From Gallicola sp. (lineage in GTDB: Bacteria; Bacillota; Clostridia; Tissierellales; Peptoniphilaceae): a stretch of DNA of 12,168 bases. The notes beneath the pieces are model-generated. The model was not told the DNA's origin, searched no databases, and worked only from the letters and a program-made list of their open reading frames with translations. The stretch covers positions 1 to 12,168 of the forward strand of contig JAAZME010000132.1 in NCBI GenBank assembly GCA_012798975.1, read 5' to 3'. The position numbers and the translations under genes are program-made. Numbering within the stretch: position 1 is the first letter of the stretch; each line of letters opens with the position of its first letter. Positions 1-6,636 of the stretch are shown piece by piece.

Positions 1-448
1 GCATGATTTCTGCTCCAGTACATAAATTTAATATTATAGCCGTTAAGGTAAGCTGTCCTTTTGACAATGTGTTCATGGACTTATTTATCGAGATTCCCAG
101 ATCATTGAATTCATCCATAGCCCTTTTTCGATCAAATCCGTCATAAAGAATAGCGAAATATTCTATAACTTTTTTAAGATTCGTAAATTTAAAATAGTCA
201 AAGCGGTCTGGAACTAAAACCATCTTTTCTAAAAGCCCTGGATTATCATATACACTTTTCTCTTCAATAAGAACATCCCCGCTGTCCGGTGTCATCACCG
301 TCATTATATTTTGCAGCAATGTCGTTTTTCCTGATCCATTTCTTCCTATAAGGGCTATCACGTCGGATTTTTCCGCTGCGAAACTAACATGATCAAAAAT
401 GGTCTGTTTCCCTATTTTTTTCGATAAATCTTCTATTTCTAAATACAT
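1..448 (-). CDS. ABC transporter ATP-binding protein (YtrB-like), partial, C-terminus cut by window
   Basis: This is the nucleotide-binding subunit of an ABC transporter; the first 149 residues are present and the rest runs off the left edge. My translation begins MYLEIEDLSKKIGKQTIF. The Walker A motif GRNGSGKTT is at residues 35-43 and a degenerate signature LSKGQ (for LSGGQ) at 128-132. Walker B and the H-loop lie outside the window. Where the Q-loop Gln is normally found the sequence reads VLVPDRFDYF, with Asp81, a variant I associate with YtrB-type ATPases. The start is set by AAGGAGG at 454-460, five bases upstream; this site overlaps the stop codon of the gntR gene, so the two genes are translationally close and surely one operon. 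GntR/YtrA-plus-ABC pairs are known from drug or cell-envelope responsive exporters such as ytr of Bacillus. The substrate cannot be told, and no permease is visible. Confidence 0.9.
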   Translation of the reverse strand, partial: MYLEIEDLSKKIGKQTIFDHVSFAAEKSDVIALIGRNGSGKTTLLQNIMTVMTPDSGDVLIEEKSVYDNPGLLEKMVLVPDRFDYFKFTNLKKVIEYFAILYDGFDRKRAMDEFNDLGISINKSMNTLSKGQLTLTAIILNLCTGAEIM

Positions 449-458
449 TTCATCCTCC

Positions 459-827
459 TTAATCCAGCGTGGAAAGTATGTCTTTCATCTGGGTAATTAT
501 TTCATCATTCTGAAAACCTAATAATTTTAATTCTTTGAATACGGAAGCAAGCTGTGTTAAATTTTCTTCTACTCTGAGGGCTTTATCCTGTTCATCGTAA
601 GAAATAAAACTGCCTCTTCCTTGAATTTTCACTAGTATCCCTTCTCTTTCCAACTCTTCATATGCCTTCGCCACTGTAGTCGGATTGATCGATAATATCG
701 ATGCGAGTTCTCGTATTGACGGCATCTTCTCTCCATCCTGCAGCACTTTTCGAATGAGCATCTCTTTTGTCTGCTTCACAATTTGTTTATAAATCGGTAT
801 CTCTGACTGCAAATCAAGTGTATACAT
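459..827 (-). CDS. GntR-family transcriptional regulator, YtrA subfamily
   Basis: A 122-residue DNA-binding regulator. A GntR winged helix-turn-helix fills residues about 9-76, including PSIRELASILSINPTTVAKAY (36-56) and the wing ERE-GI-x5-GRGSFIS near 60-76. Only about 45 residues follow, too short for a FadR- or HutC-type ligand domain and typical of YtrA-type regulators, which usually repress a neighbouring ABC transporter operon. The frame stays open upstream for 13 more codons, but ATG at 827 is preceded by a good AAAGGAGG (832-839), so I take that as the start. The ABC ATPase gene follows directly: its ribosome binding site overlaps this stop codon. A promoter with an embedded palindrome lies just upstream, which suggests autorepression. 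The inducer is unknown. Confidence 0.93.
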   Translation of the reverse strand: MYTLDLQSEIPIYKQIVKQTKEMLIRKVLQDGEKMPSIRELASILSINPTTVAKAYEELEREGILVKIQGRGSFISYDEQDKALRVEENLTQLASVFKELKLLGFQNDEIITQMKDILSTLD

Positions 828-861
828 GGCCCCTCCTTTCAACTGTAGATGTATGCTTTGT

Positions 862-890
862 ATCATATATCACCATACAGTTATGGTAAA
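862..890 (-). promoter_or_regulatory. Predicted promoter of the gntR-ABC operon with embedded operator
   Basis: On the minus strand there is a -35-like TTTACC (885-890) and a -10-like TATGAT (862-867) with a 17-bp spacer, placing the RNA start about 28 bases before the regulator's ATG. The inverted repeat ACCATA-CAGT-TATGGT (872-887) occupies the spacer and overlaps the -35, the expected place for an autorepressing GntR/YtrA protein. The promoter boxes are inferred by eye; the palindrome is directly visible. Confidence 0.6.
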
Positions 891-953
891 AAAATATTTG
901 TCGTTGTCCTAAGTGTACCATCACACGCCATACATGTCAAGAGGGGATTAGGG

Positions 954-1278
954 AGGAAAAATAGGGAGTAGAATTTAAGAGGAAGTAATAGGGATTGAGT
1001 ATTTTTAGCCTACGACTCGCTTCACTACCCTTTCACTCAAATACTCTCAGCTAGGTGCAGCTTATTTATTTCGATAGGATCTAGATAAAAAATAACTTTA
1101 AGTTTTTTAGTTTAATAATCATCCTCTTTAATAGTTCTAAGAAGAATGTTTAAAACCGTTTACTGATATAAACAGAAAAATGAGCGTCTTTATCATTTTT
1201 CATCATCAACTTCACTCTATCACTCTTACTTTCTTTATTTATTTATTTATTTATTAATATTATCTAATAAAACACAAC
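954..1278. other. AT-rich intergenic spacer without a supported gene
   Basis: Between the gntR promoter and the guaD terminator I see no convincing coding sequence on either strand. The stretch holds an 8-bp inverted repeat GAGTATTT/AAATACTC (997-1004 and 1039-1046), another AAAAATGA/TCATTTTT (1176-1183 and 1193-1200), and five tandem TTTA units (1234-1253). None has the form of a recognised RNA or mobile element. Confidence 0.6.
1234..1253. repeat. Short tandem repeat (TTTA)x5
   Basis: Five exact copies of the tetranucleotide TTTA in an AT-rich intergenic region. It lies downstream of the guaD terminator, outside any gene or recognisable promoter, so no regulatory role is claimed. It could vary in copy number by slippage. 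Confidence 0.85.
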
Positions 1279-1305
1279 AAAAAACCGATGCATTTCTACA
1301 TCGGT
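1279..1305 (-). terminator. Intrinsic terminator of the permease-guaD operon
   Basis: The stem ACCGATG (1299-1305) / CATCGGT (1284-1290), written for the minus strand, has an 8-base loop and runs into a six-U tract (1279-1284). It begins about 9 bases after the guaD stop codon, as expected for the end of that operon. Confidence 0.88.
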
Positions 1306-1313
1306 AATTTTTA

Positions 1314-2567
1314 TTAATTAAAAGGCTTTTCAATTACATTTCCTTCTACAAATCTTTTAACAATATGCTTGTCTTCACCCATATAAATTACTTTTTCTAA
1401 TCTTTCTTTTACTGGAATATCCAAGTCTTTTAGATCGGAATCATCGATTACTAAAGCATCAAAGGCATAGTCCTTTTCGAAGCTTCCCACGTTTCCAAAG
1501 AATTCCCCGCCGCCTTTTGTTGCGATATAGAAAGCTTCTGAAGTTGTTAGAGGACTTTTATTCTTATCAACGTATAACCAGTACATCTTGCTCACATGTA
1601 TTGCAGAAGTGATAACCTGCATCATATTAAATGTATGTCCGCCGGCAACATCTGTCCCTAGCCCTACTTTTATATCTCTTTCTAAATATTCTTTGATCGG
1701 AGCAAGACCGCTCATTAAATTAAGGTTTGATGTGGGGCAGTGTGCCACATAGACATCTTGTTTTTCCATCATTTTCATCTCTTCTTCTGTACAATATACA
1801 CAATGTGCTTGAATCGTTGGAGTTGTTCCGAACATATCGTATTTATCATATACGGAACCGTAATTTTCGCTGTCTGGATGAAGCTCTTTTACCCACTCTA
1901 CTTCTCCCACATTCTCTGAAAGATGAGACTGTACTGGAAGTTTTTCTTCGTTGATAATCTCCTGAAGTCCTTCCATAAGCTCATTTGTACAGCTTGGGAC
2001 AAATCGAGGTGTTATAATCGGCTTCACTAGTTTTTCATCTCTGTATTTTTCGATAATTTCTCGTGTATCTTTTAAAGAATCTTCTGTTGTTTCTATTAAA
2101 TCCTCTGTTGAATTTCGATCCATATTTACTTTGCCGATATAAGCGCCTAAACCGGATTCTTTGAACAAATCAAAAAGGATTTCCGTTCCTTCTTTGTGAA
2201 GACTTGAGAATACAACGGATCTCATTGAGCCGTATCTCCACAAGATTTCAATAAATCTTTTATAGATTTTTCTCGCAAATTCTGGATCTGCATACTTCGC
2301 CTCTGTTGGGAAGGTATATTTGTTTAACCATGGAATCAATTCTTCATCATATCCGATTCCGGAATTTGTAAACTGAGGAGCATGAATATGTATATCGTTG
2401 AAAGCAGGTATGATTAGCTTCTCCCCAAAATCCTCTACTTCGCAATCCGGTTCTTCTTTTACGATATCTTTTACTTTTCCATCTTCAACAAGAATATAGC
2501 TGTCTTCATAAATCGTAAAATCGGATGCATCTTTTGTAAATATTATATTGCCTTTGTAAGCTTTCAT
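1314..2567 (-). CDS. guaD: Guanine deaminase
   Basis: A 417-residue zinc amidohydrolase that hydrolyses guanine to xanthine and ammonia (cytosolic, purine salvage and catabolism). The metal and catalytic residues of the family are all visible: HIHAPQ with His60 and His62, QSHLSEN with His215 and Glu218, AHCVYC with His255, and GLGTDVAGG with Asp306. The stretches KYTFP, TPRFVPSC and HCPTSNLNL are also characteristic of guanine deaminase rather than of chlorohydrolases or cytosine deaminase. Length fits the family. The start has AAGGAGA about seven bases upstream, within the 12-bp gap after the permease stop, so the two genes form an operon that imports a purine base and deaminates it. A terminator follows. 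The fold and function call are firm; activity on related purines cannot be excluded. Confidence 0.95.
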   Translation of the reverse strand: MKAYKGNIIFTKDASDFTIYEDSYILVEDGKVKDIVKEEPDCEVEDFGEKLIIPAFNDIHIHAPQFTNSGIGYDEELIPWLNKYTFPTEAKYADPEFARKIYKRFIEILWRYGSMRSVVFSSLHKEGTEILFDLFKESGLGAYIGKVNMDRNSTEDLIETTEDSLKDTREIIEKYRDEKLVKPIITPRFVPSCTNELMEGLQEIINEEKLPVQSHLSENVGEVEWVKELHPDSENYGSVYDKYDMFGTTPTIQAHCVYCTEEEMKMMEKQDVYVAHCPTSNLNLMSGLAPIKEYLERDIKVGLGTDVAGGHTFNMMQVITSAIHVSKMYWLYVDKNKSPLTTSEAFYIATKGGGEFFGNVGSFEKDYAFDALVIDDSDLKDLDIPVKERLEKVIYMGEDKHIVKRFVEGNVIEKPFN

Positions 2568-2579
2568 ATTTTTCTCCTT

Positions 2580-3893
2580 TTATATAAATATAATTTTTAG
2601 GATAAACAAGACTGAAAGTACGATCATCGGAATGGATACTTCCTTCGTTTTCCCTGTTAGTATTTTCAAAAATGTATAACTTAATATTCCCACCATAATC
2701 CCGTCAGCTATAGAATAGCTTAAAGGCATCATAATTACCGTTAAAAACGCGGGCAGTCCTTCTGTAATATCGGTAAAATCCAGCACCTGAATGACAGACA
2801 TCATAGAATATCCGACCAGAACTAATACCGGTGTAGTAGCAGTACTTGGGATGGCTAGGAAAATCGGACTTAATAGCAGTGCCAATCCCAGCATAATTGC
2901 CGTTACCAATGCAGTTAACCCTGTCTTTCCTCCTTCCTTAATTCCAGCTGCCGACTCGACAGTTGTCCCGATCATGCTTGTACCAAAGATACTAGAAGCA
3001 ATACTTCCGATAGAATCAGCCAAATAAGAACGGTTGATATGTTGAAGCTTGCCGTTTTCATCTAAAAGATCCGCCTTTGAAGCAAGACCTGCCAAAGTTC
3101 CTATCGTATCAAAAATAACAACGAATAGAAAGGTAAAAACACTGATAACCATTTCCACACTTAATATATTTTCAATCGATTCAAATCGAAACATAGTCGG
3201 TTCCATTGAAGGAGGCAGACTGACAACTGCCTCCGGCAGCCTTGTGACTCCAAAAAAGATTCCGATTACGGATACTGATAAAATTGTAATAATAAAAGAG
3301 CCTTTTACTTTTCTATATTCTAATATTCCTAGTAAAACGATTCCCAATAGGGCTAAATAAACACTGGGCTGATTTAATCGGCCTAGTGTTAAAACAGCAC
3401 CTCCCGATTCTACGATACCGGCATTTTTCAAACCAATAAAGGTAATAAAAAACCCGATCCCCGCTACCATGCTTAATTTTAAAGATGCAGGTATCAAATC
3501 AAACAATAATTCTCTAATTTTAAAAATGGTCATTAATAGAAGCAATATTCCAGAGATAAGACTTGCTGTGATGGCAAATTCCACACTTTTTCCCATACCC
3601 AATATAATTGAAAAGGCGAAAAAGGAATTAATGCCTAAACTCGGTGCCAATGCAAAGGGAAAATTCCCTACAACACCTACAAGAAAGGTTGCTATCAGCG
3701 AACTGACAACGGTTGCAGTAAATACAGACTGTCTATCCATACCTACCTCAGACAAGTTCAGCGGAACAACTGCCAATATATAGGCAATAGTCATAAAACT
3801 TGTTATTCCTGCAAAGATTTCCGTTCTAAATGATGAATTTCTTTCTTTGATTTTAAAATACTGATTTAATTTTTCTATCACATCTCTCCCCAT
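2580..3893 (-). CDS. NCS2-family guanine/hypoxanthine permease (PbuG/AzgA-like)
   Basis: A 437-residue polytopic membrane protein that would take up a purine base by proton symport. The N-terminus FKIKERNSSFRTEIFAGITSFMTIAYI and the segments PFALAPSLGINSFF and FDTIGTLAGLASKADLLDENGK are typical of the AzgA/PbuG branch of the NCS2 transporters (guanine, hypoxanthine, adenine) rather than the uracil or xanthine branch. The neighbour, guaD 12 bp downstream, favours guanine as substrate. The start is uncertain. ATG at 3893 has no visible ribosome binding site, whereas GTG at 3881 (codon 5) has GGGGAG (3886-3891) four bases upstream, and that GGGGAG includes the first ATG's G. Choosing GTG would give 433 residues. 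No purine riboswitch core is seen upstream. Confidence 0.93.
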   Translation of the reverse strand: MGRDVIEKLNQYFKIKERNSSFRTEIFAGITSFMTIAYILAVVPLNLSEVGMDRQSVFTATVVSSLIATFLVGVVGNFPFALAPSLGINSFFAFSIILGMGKSVEFAITASLISGILLLLMTIFKIRELLFDLIPASLKLSMVAGIGFFITFIGLKNAGIVESGGAVLTLGRLNQPSVYLALLGIVLLGILEYRKVKGSFIITILSVSVIGIFFGVTRLPEAVVSLPPSMEPTMFRFESIENILSVEMVISVFTFLFVVIFDTIGTLAGLASKADLLDENGKLQHINRSYLADSIGSIASSIFGTSMIGTTVESAAGIKEGGKTGLTALVTAIMLGLALLLSPIFLAIPSTATTPVLVLVGYSMMSVIQVLDFTDITEGLPAFLTVIMMPLSYSIADGIMVGILSYTFLKILTGKTKEVSIPMIVLSVLFILKIIFI

Positions 3894-3911
3894 GACTTCT
3901 ATACTATTTTT

Positions 3912-3933
3912 ACATTCCCGGTGCCAGAAATGT
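3912..3933 (-). other. Leader hairpin upstream of the purine permease
   Basis: On the minus strand 22 bases fold as nine pairs (ACAUUUCUG with CGGGAAUGU, including G-U wobbles) closing a GCAC tetraloop, 18 bases before the annotated ATG. No U-tract follows, so it is not a terminator. It may be a leader structure affecting translation of the permease; I do not recognise it as a known riboswitch. Confidence 0.4.
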
Positions 3934-3961
3934 ATCTATATCCTCATGAGTTTCTAATACA

Positions 3962-3989
3962 ATTTTACCAAAGCCCTGTATTTCTTCAA
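3962..3989 (-). promoter_or_regulatory. Possible promoter of the permease-guaD operon
   Basis: Minus-strand TTGAAG (3984-3989), a 16-bp spacer and TAAAAT (3962-3967) preceded by TGG, an extended -10 arrangement. It lies between the queH terminator and the permease and would give a leader of about 60 bases. The -35 match is moderate, so this is a by-eye candidate only. Confidence 0.4.
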
Positions 3990-4039
3990 ATTATTTGCAC
4001 AGGGAACTTGCTTTCCTTAAAAACTTCATACTTGAAAAT

Positions 4040-4064
4040 AAAAAAAAGCGGTTCTACCGCTTTT
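4040..4064 (-). terminator. Intrinsic terminator overlapping the end of queH
   Basis: Minus-strand stem AAAAGCGGU (4056-4064) / ACCGCUUUU (4044-4052) with a three-base loop, followed by a U-tract that reaches 4040. The last queH codons and its TAG stop (4054-4056) form the 5' arm and part of the loop, so the terminator is partly coding. It separates the lplA-lipA-queH unit from the purine operon. Confidence 0.9.
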
Positions 4065-4683
4065 CTATTCTCTCGTCTCTCTCTTTTTTTGAAAAAACAC
4101 ATCCGCAATAGTCCTGCCGATATAAGTCGTAGTCTCTCGATAATTCAAGAGATCTTTGATATCCGCCTTTTTTCTTAAAATCAGAATAGAGATATTTAAT
4201 ATTATACTTTTCTTCCATGACTTGACCGATTTCGTTGAGTTTAGAGGCATTTTTATAAGGACTAATAGAAAGTGTTGTTGTAAAATAATCACAGCCCTTT
4301 TCTTTTCCTTTTTTTGCCGCTTCTTCTAAACGAAAACGGTAGCATGAAAAACATCTTTCGGAACCTTCGCCAGAATCTTCTAGACCTTTTACCGAATCGT
4401 AAAAATCTTTTGGTTCAAACTCCCCTTCGATCATATGAATAGGATTTGTTTTTTCTATTTTTTCGATGACATCCTTTTGCTCTTCCAGCCTTCTCCAATA
4501 TTCTTTTTCCGGATAAATATTCGGATTATAATACAAAAGAAAGATCTCGAAATACTCTGTCAAGTATTCCAATATATAAGAAGAACAGGGACCGCAGCAG
4601 CTGTGAAGGAGCAGCTTTGGCGTACCTTCAATACTTTCCAGCAGCTGATCTAATTTTTTCTGATAGTTGATCTTATTATTCAT
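4054..4683 (-). CDS. queH: Epoxyqueuosine reductase QueH
   Basis: A 209-residue enzyme of the QueH family (formerly DUF208), which reduces epoxyqueuosine to queuosine in tRNA, the last step of queuosine biosynthesis, and is unrelated to the cobalamin-dependent QueG. Visible hallmarks: LHSCCGPCSS (Cys29, Cys30, Cys33), YNPNIYPEKEYWRR, ERCFSCYRFR (Cys111, Cys114), TTLSISPYKN and DYCGC (Cys193, Cys195). These Cys sets are the ones expected to hold the iron-sulfur and adjacent metal site. The frame is open for 26 more codons upstream into lipA, but that extension would be unusual, and ATG at 4683 has GAGGT at a proper distance, so I use it. A terminator hairpin sits directly before the start and another overlaps the stop. 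queT, about 4 kb away, is its functional partner. Confidence 0.93.
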   Translation of the reverse strand: MNNKINYQKKLDQLLESIEGTPKLLLHSCCGPCSSYILEYLTEYFEIFLLYYNPNIYPEKEYWRRLEEQKDVIEKIEKTNPIHMIEGEFEPKDFYDSVKGLEDSGEGSERCFSCYRFRLEEAAKKGKEKGCDYFTTTLSISPYKNASKLNEIGQVMEEKYNIKYLYSDFKKKGGYQRSLELSRDYDLYRQDYCGCVFSKKERDERIEKR

Positions 4684-4695
4684 ATTTATACCTCG

Positions 4696-4723
4696 AAAAA
4701 AGAGAGTATTTCTACTCTCTTTT
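4696..4723 (-). terminator. Terminator (or attenuator) between lipA and queH
   Basis: A perfect 11-bp stem, AAAAGAGAGUA (4713-4723) / UACUCUCUUUU (4698-4708) read on the minus strand, with a GAAA tetraloop and a run of six U's in total (4696-4701). It starts four bases after the lipA stop and ends immediately before the queH ribosome binding site. It should end most lplA-lipA transcripts; queH must depend on read-through or on a promoter inside lipA. Confidence 0.85.
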
Positions 4724-4726
4724 ATA

Positions 4727-5563
4727 TTATAATGCTTGTGCGTGATAAGAGCTGCGGACAAAAGGACCTGAAGCTACATGTTTAAACCCTAGTTCATAAG
4801 CTCTTGCTTTGTATTCGTCAAATTCTTCTGGAGTTACATATCTTTGTACTTCAAAATGCTCTTTCGTAGGCTGGAGATATTGTCCTATCGTTACCATATC
4901 GCAATCAACAGAACGAAGATCTTCTAATGTCTCAAACACTTCTTCTTTTGTTTCTCCCAGCCCTACCATAAAGCCAGACTTAGTTACTAATCCGCTTTCT
5001 TTGGCCTGCTTTAAGACATCAAGACTTCTTTCATAATCCCCCTGAGGGCGGACGGTTTTAAAAATAGATCTTACCGCTTCGATATTATGATTAAGAACTT
5101 CCGGTTTTTCTGCAAATATAATATCAAGAAGTTCCTTTTTAGCATGAAGATCTGGTATAAGCACCTCTACCGTTACTTCGCTGTTAAGCTTACGAATCTC
5201 ACGAATCACTTCCGCAAATTGATTTGCTCCTTCATCTTCAAGATCATCTCGTGTTACAGAAGTCACTACAGCATGCTTTAGTTTTAAACGGTCTACAGCT
5301 GTGGCTAAATTTCTCGGCTCTTTCGGATCTACTTCCTCTGGACGGGCGCATGTTACATTACAGTATTTGCAGTTTCTTGTACAATTTGCGCCTAATATCA
5401 TAAATGTGGATGTTTTTCTTTCGTAACACTCCATTTTGTTTGGACAGTTTGCTTCCACACAGACTGTATTTAAATTCAAGTCGGATAAAAGATCTTCTAC
5501 CGCCATAAACTTTCCGCTTCCGCGTACTTTAATTTTCATCCACTCCGGTTTCTTTAAAACCAT
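4727..5563 (-). CDS. lipA: Lipoyl synthase (radical SAM)
   Basis: A 278-residue radical-SAM enzyme that inserts two sulfurs into protein-bound octanoyl chains to make lipoyl groups. Both clusters are visible: the auxiliary [4Fe-4S] motif CX4CX5C (Cys35, Cys40, Cys46 in VCVEANCPNKMEC) and the radical-SAM motif CX3CX2C (Cys61, Cys65, Cys68 in CTRNCKYC). The C-terminal RSSY (270-273), which supplies the serine ligand of the auxiliary cluster, is intact. The length is near the short end of the family. The start is two bases after the lplA stop, with GAGGT inside the lplA 3' end, so the two genes are translationally coupled. No lipB-like octanoyltransferase is present in the window. Fourteen bases around this start recur exactly at the queH start. 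Confidence 0.97.
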   Translation of the reverse strand: MVLKKPEWMKIKVRGSGKFMAVEDLLSDLNLNTVCVEANCPNKMECYERKTSTFMILGANCTRNCKYCNVTCARPEEVDPKEPRNLATAVDRLKLKHAVVTSVTRDDLEDEGANQFAEVIREIRKLNSEVTVEVLIPDLHAKKELLDIIFAEKPEVLNHNIEAVRSIFKTVRPQGDYERSLDVLKQAKESGLVTKSGFMVGLGETKEEVFETLEDLRSVDCDMVTIGQYLQPTKEHFEVQRYVTPEEFDEYKARAYELGFKHVASGPFVRSSYHAQAL

Positions 5564-5565
5564 AT

Positions 5566-6543
5566 TTATACCTCACCTTCCTGAAATAAGTCATTAATAA
5601 TATCTTCTTTCTGAGCCCCTTGAATATAATCGTTTATATCTATTTGGCTCAATACATTTGTGATTTCTTTGATTTCAAAGAGCTGTCCTCTTAAAAGGTC
5701 TTCCAAGCCGCTGATATTTTTCCTGCCGAAAAAATCGCCGTTGATTTTTATCTCTTTAATTCTTCCTTTAGACACATTGATTCCGTATTCCACAAGGCCA
5801 AAGGGATGTTTTTCAATAATATCAACTGAAAACTTCGGATTTTGTCCAAAATTCCATTCTTTCGACTCAAAGCGCTCCTTTTGAATCTTTAAAACCTGTT
5901 CTTCAATATCTTTTGGATCGTATCTTTCTATAATACCATATTCTTTGCAGATTTCTTCTTCTAATACATCCATAAATTCCTGAATCGTTTTATCTGTATA
6001 TTCTTTTAAAAACCCTACTCTCGATTTTACTGAAGAAACATTTTTTCCTTCAAACTTTTTCTTATTCGGCGTTAGACAATTCTGAAGATTATACATATCT
6101 ACACTAAAAAGAATCGTTCCATGATGAAGAACACGATTGCCTTGATGATATTGGGCATTTCCAGAAAATTTTCTTCCATCGATAACCATATCATTTCTGC
6201 CTGTAAATTCTGCATTAATATTCAGTTTTTTTAAAGCATTGATAATCGGAGCTGCAAAATATTTAAAGGAGTCCCCTTCTTGCTCTCTTGTTATGAAGGT
6301 ATACTGCATATTCTCAAGATCTGTATAGATCGTACCGCCTCCGGAAAGCCTTCTAACGATGTGGATTCCTTTATCATTGCAGTACTCGATATCTACTTCC
6401 TTATATACATTTTGATTGCGCCCCACAAGAACGGTAGGTTCATTTTGCCATAATATAAAAACATCTTCGCCAGTACTCAGCAAGTACTCTTCAAGGGCAT
6501 GGTTGTATGCCGGATTTTTTGATTTATTTTCAACTAGGATCAT
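5566..6543 (-). CDS. lplA: Lipoate-protein ligase A
   Basis: A 325-residue ligase that activates free lipoate (or octanoate) with ATP and transfers it to a lipoyl-domain lysine such as that of GcvH or an E2 subunit. The biotin/lipoate-ligase fold shows RRLSGGGTIY at residues 64-73 and KFSGNA at 125-130, whose Lys125 matches the catalytic lysine. The remainder has the accessory C-terminal domain, with the usual two-domain length. ATG at 6543 is preceded by AAAGGAAG at about nine bases. It is the first gene of a unit with lipA, so the cell can both scavenge lipoate and sulfurate octanoylated protein. A promoter lies directly upstream, with a palindrome in its spacer and a hairpin in the leader. 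Confidence 0.96.
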   Translation of the reverse strand: MILVENKSKNPAYNHALEEYLLSTGEDVFILWQNEPTVLVGRNQNVYKEVDIEYCNDKGIHIVRRLSGGGTIYTDLENMQYTFITREQEGDSFKYFAAPIINALKKLNINAEFTGRNDMVIDGRKFSGNAQYHQGNRVLHHGTILFSVDMYNLQNCLTPNKKKFEGKNVSSVKSRVGFLKEYTDKTIQEFMDVLEEEICKEYGIIERYDPKDIEEQVLKIQKERFESKEWNFGQNPKFSVDIIEKHPFGLVEYGINVSKGRIKEIKINGDFFGRKNISGLEDLLRGQLFEIKEITNVLSQIDINDYIQGAQKEDIINDLFQEGEV

Positions 6544-6569
6544 AATAGCTACTTCCTTTCAATAGAATA

Positions 6570-6592
6570 CTGCAATCGGAAAAGGATTACAG
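6570..6592 (-). other. Leader hairpin upstream of lplA
   Basis: Minus-strand RNA would pair CUGUAAUC (6585-6592) with GAUUGCAG (6570-6577) over a seven-base loop: eight pairs including one U-G wobble. On the other strand the same pair would be a C-A mismatch, so the structure favours minus-strand RNA. It lies within the predicted lplA 5' leader and is not followed by a U-tract. Function unknown. Confidence 0.45.
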
Positions 6593-6601
6593 CCTCATTC
6601 T

Positions 6602-6630
6602 ATTTTACACAGCTTTTCAAAAGCTTTCAA
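6602..6630 (-). promoter_or_regulatory. Predicted promoter of lplA-lipA with a palindrome in the spacer
   Basis: Minus-strand TTGAAA (6625-6630), a 17-bp spacer and TAAAAT (6602-6607), good matches to sigma-A boxes. Between them lies the palindrome AGCTTTTCAAAAGCT (6611-6625), seven-base arms around one base, well placed to be an operator. No regulator gene is adjacent. The boxes are by eye; the palindrome is exact. Confidence 0.6.
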
Positions 6631-6636
6631 CTTTTA

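Noticed and set aside
828..866. Longer N-terminus for the GntR regulator
   Set aside because: It would include the ribosome binding site and lies at the predicted promoter; ATG 827 with AAAGGAGG is clearly better.
2791..3783. Plus-strand open frames across the permease and elsewhere
   Set aside because: They are antisense shadows of well-supported minus-strand genes, with no ribosome binding sites or family resemblance.
3894..3960. Purine (guanine) riboswitch upstream of the permease
   Set aside because: Short words such as GGATATAG, TTTCTGG and GGCACCG recall parts of purine aptamers, but the order, spacing, J1/2 TATAA and loop-loop core are missing. A covariance search with RF00167 would settle it.
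4684..4761. Longer N-terminus for queH, extending into the end of lipA
   Set aside because: It would run through the lipA terminator hairpin and lacks a ribosome binding site, while ATG 4683 has GAGGT at good spacing and gives the usual family length.
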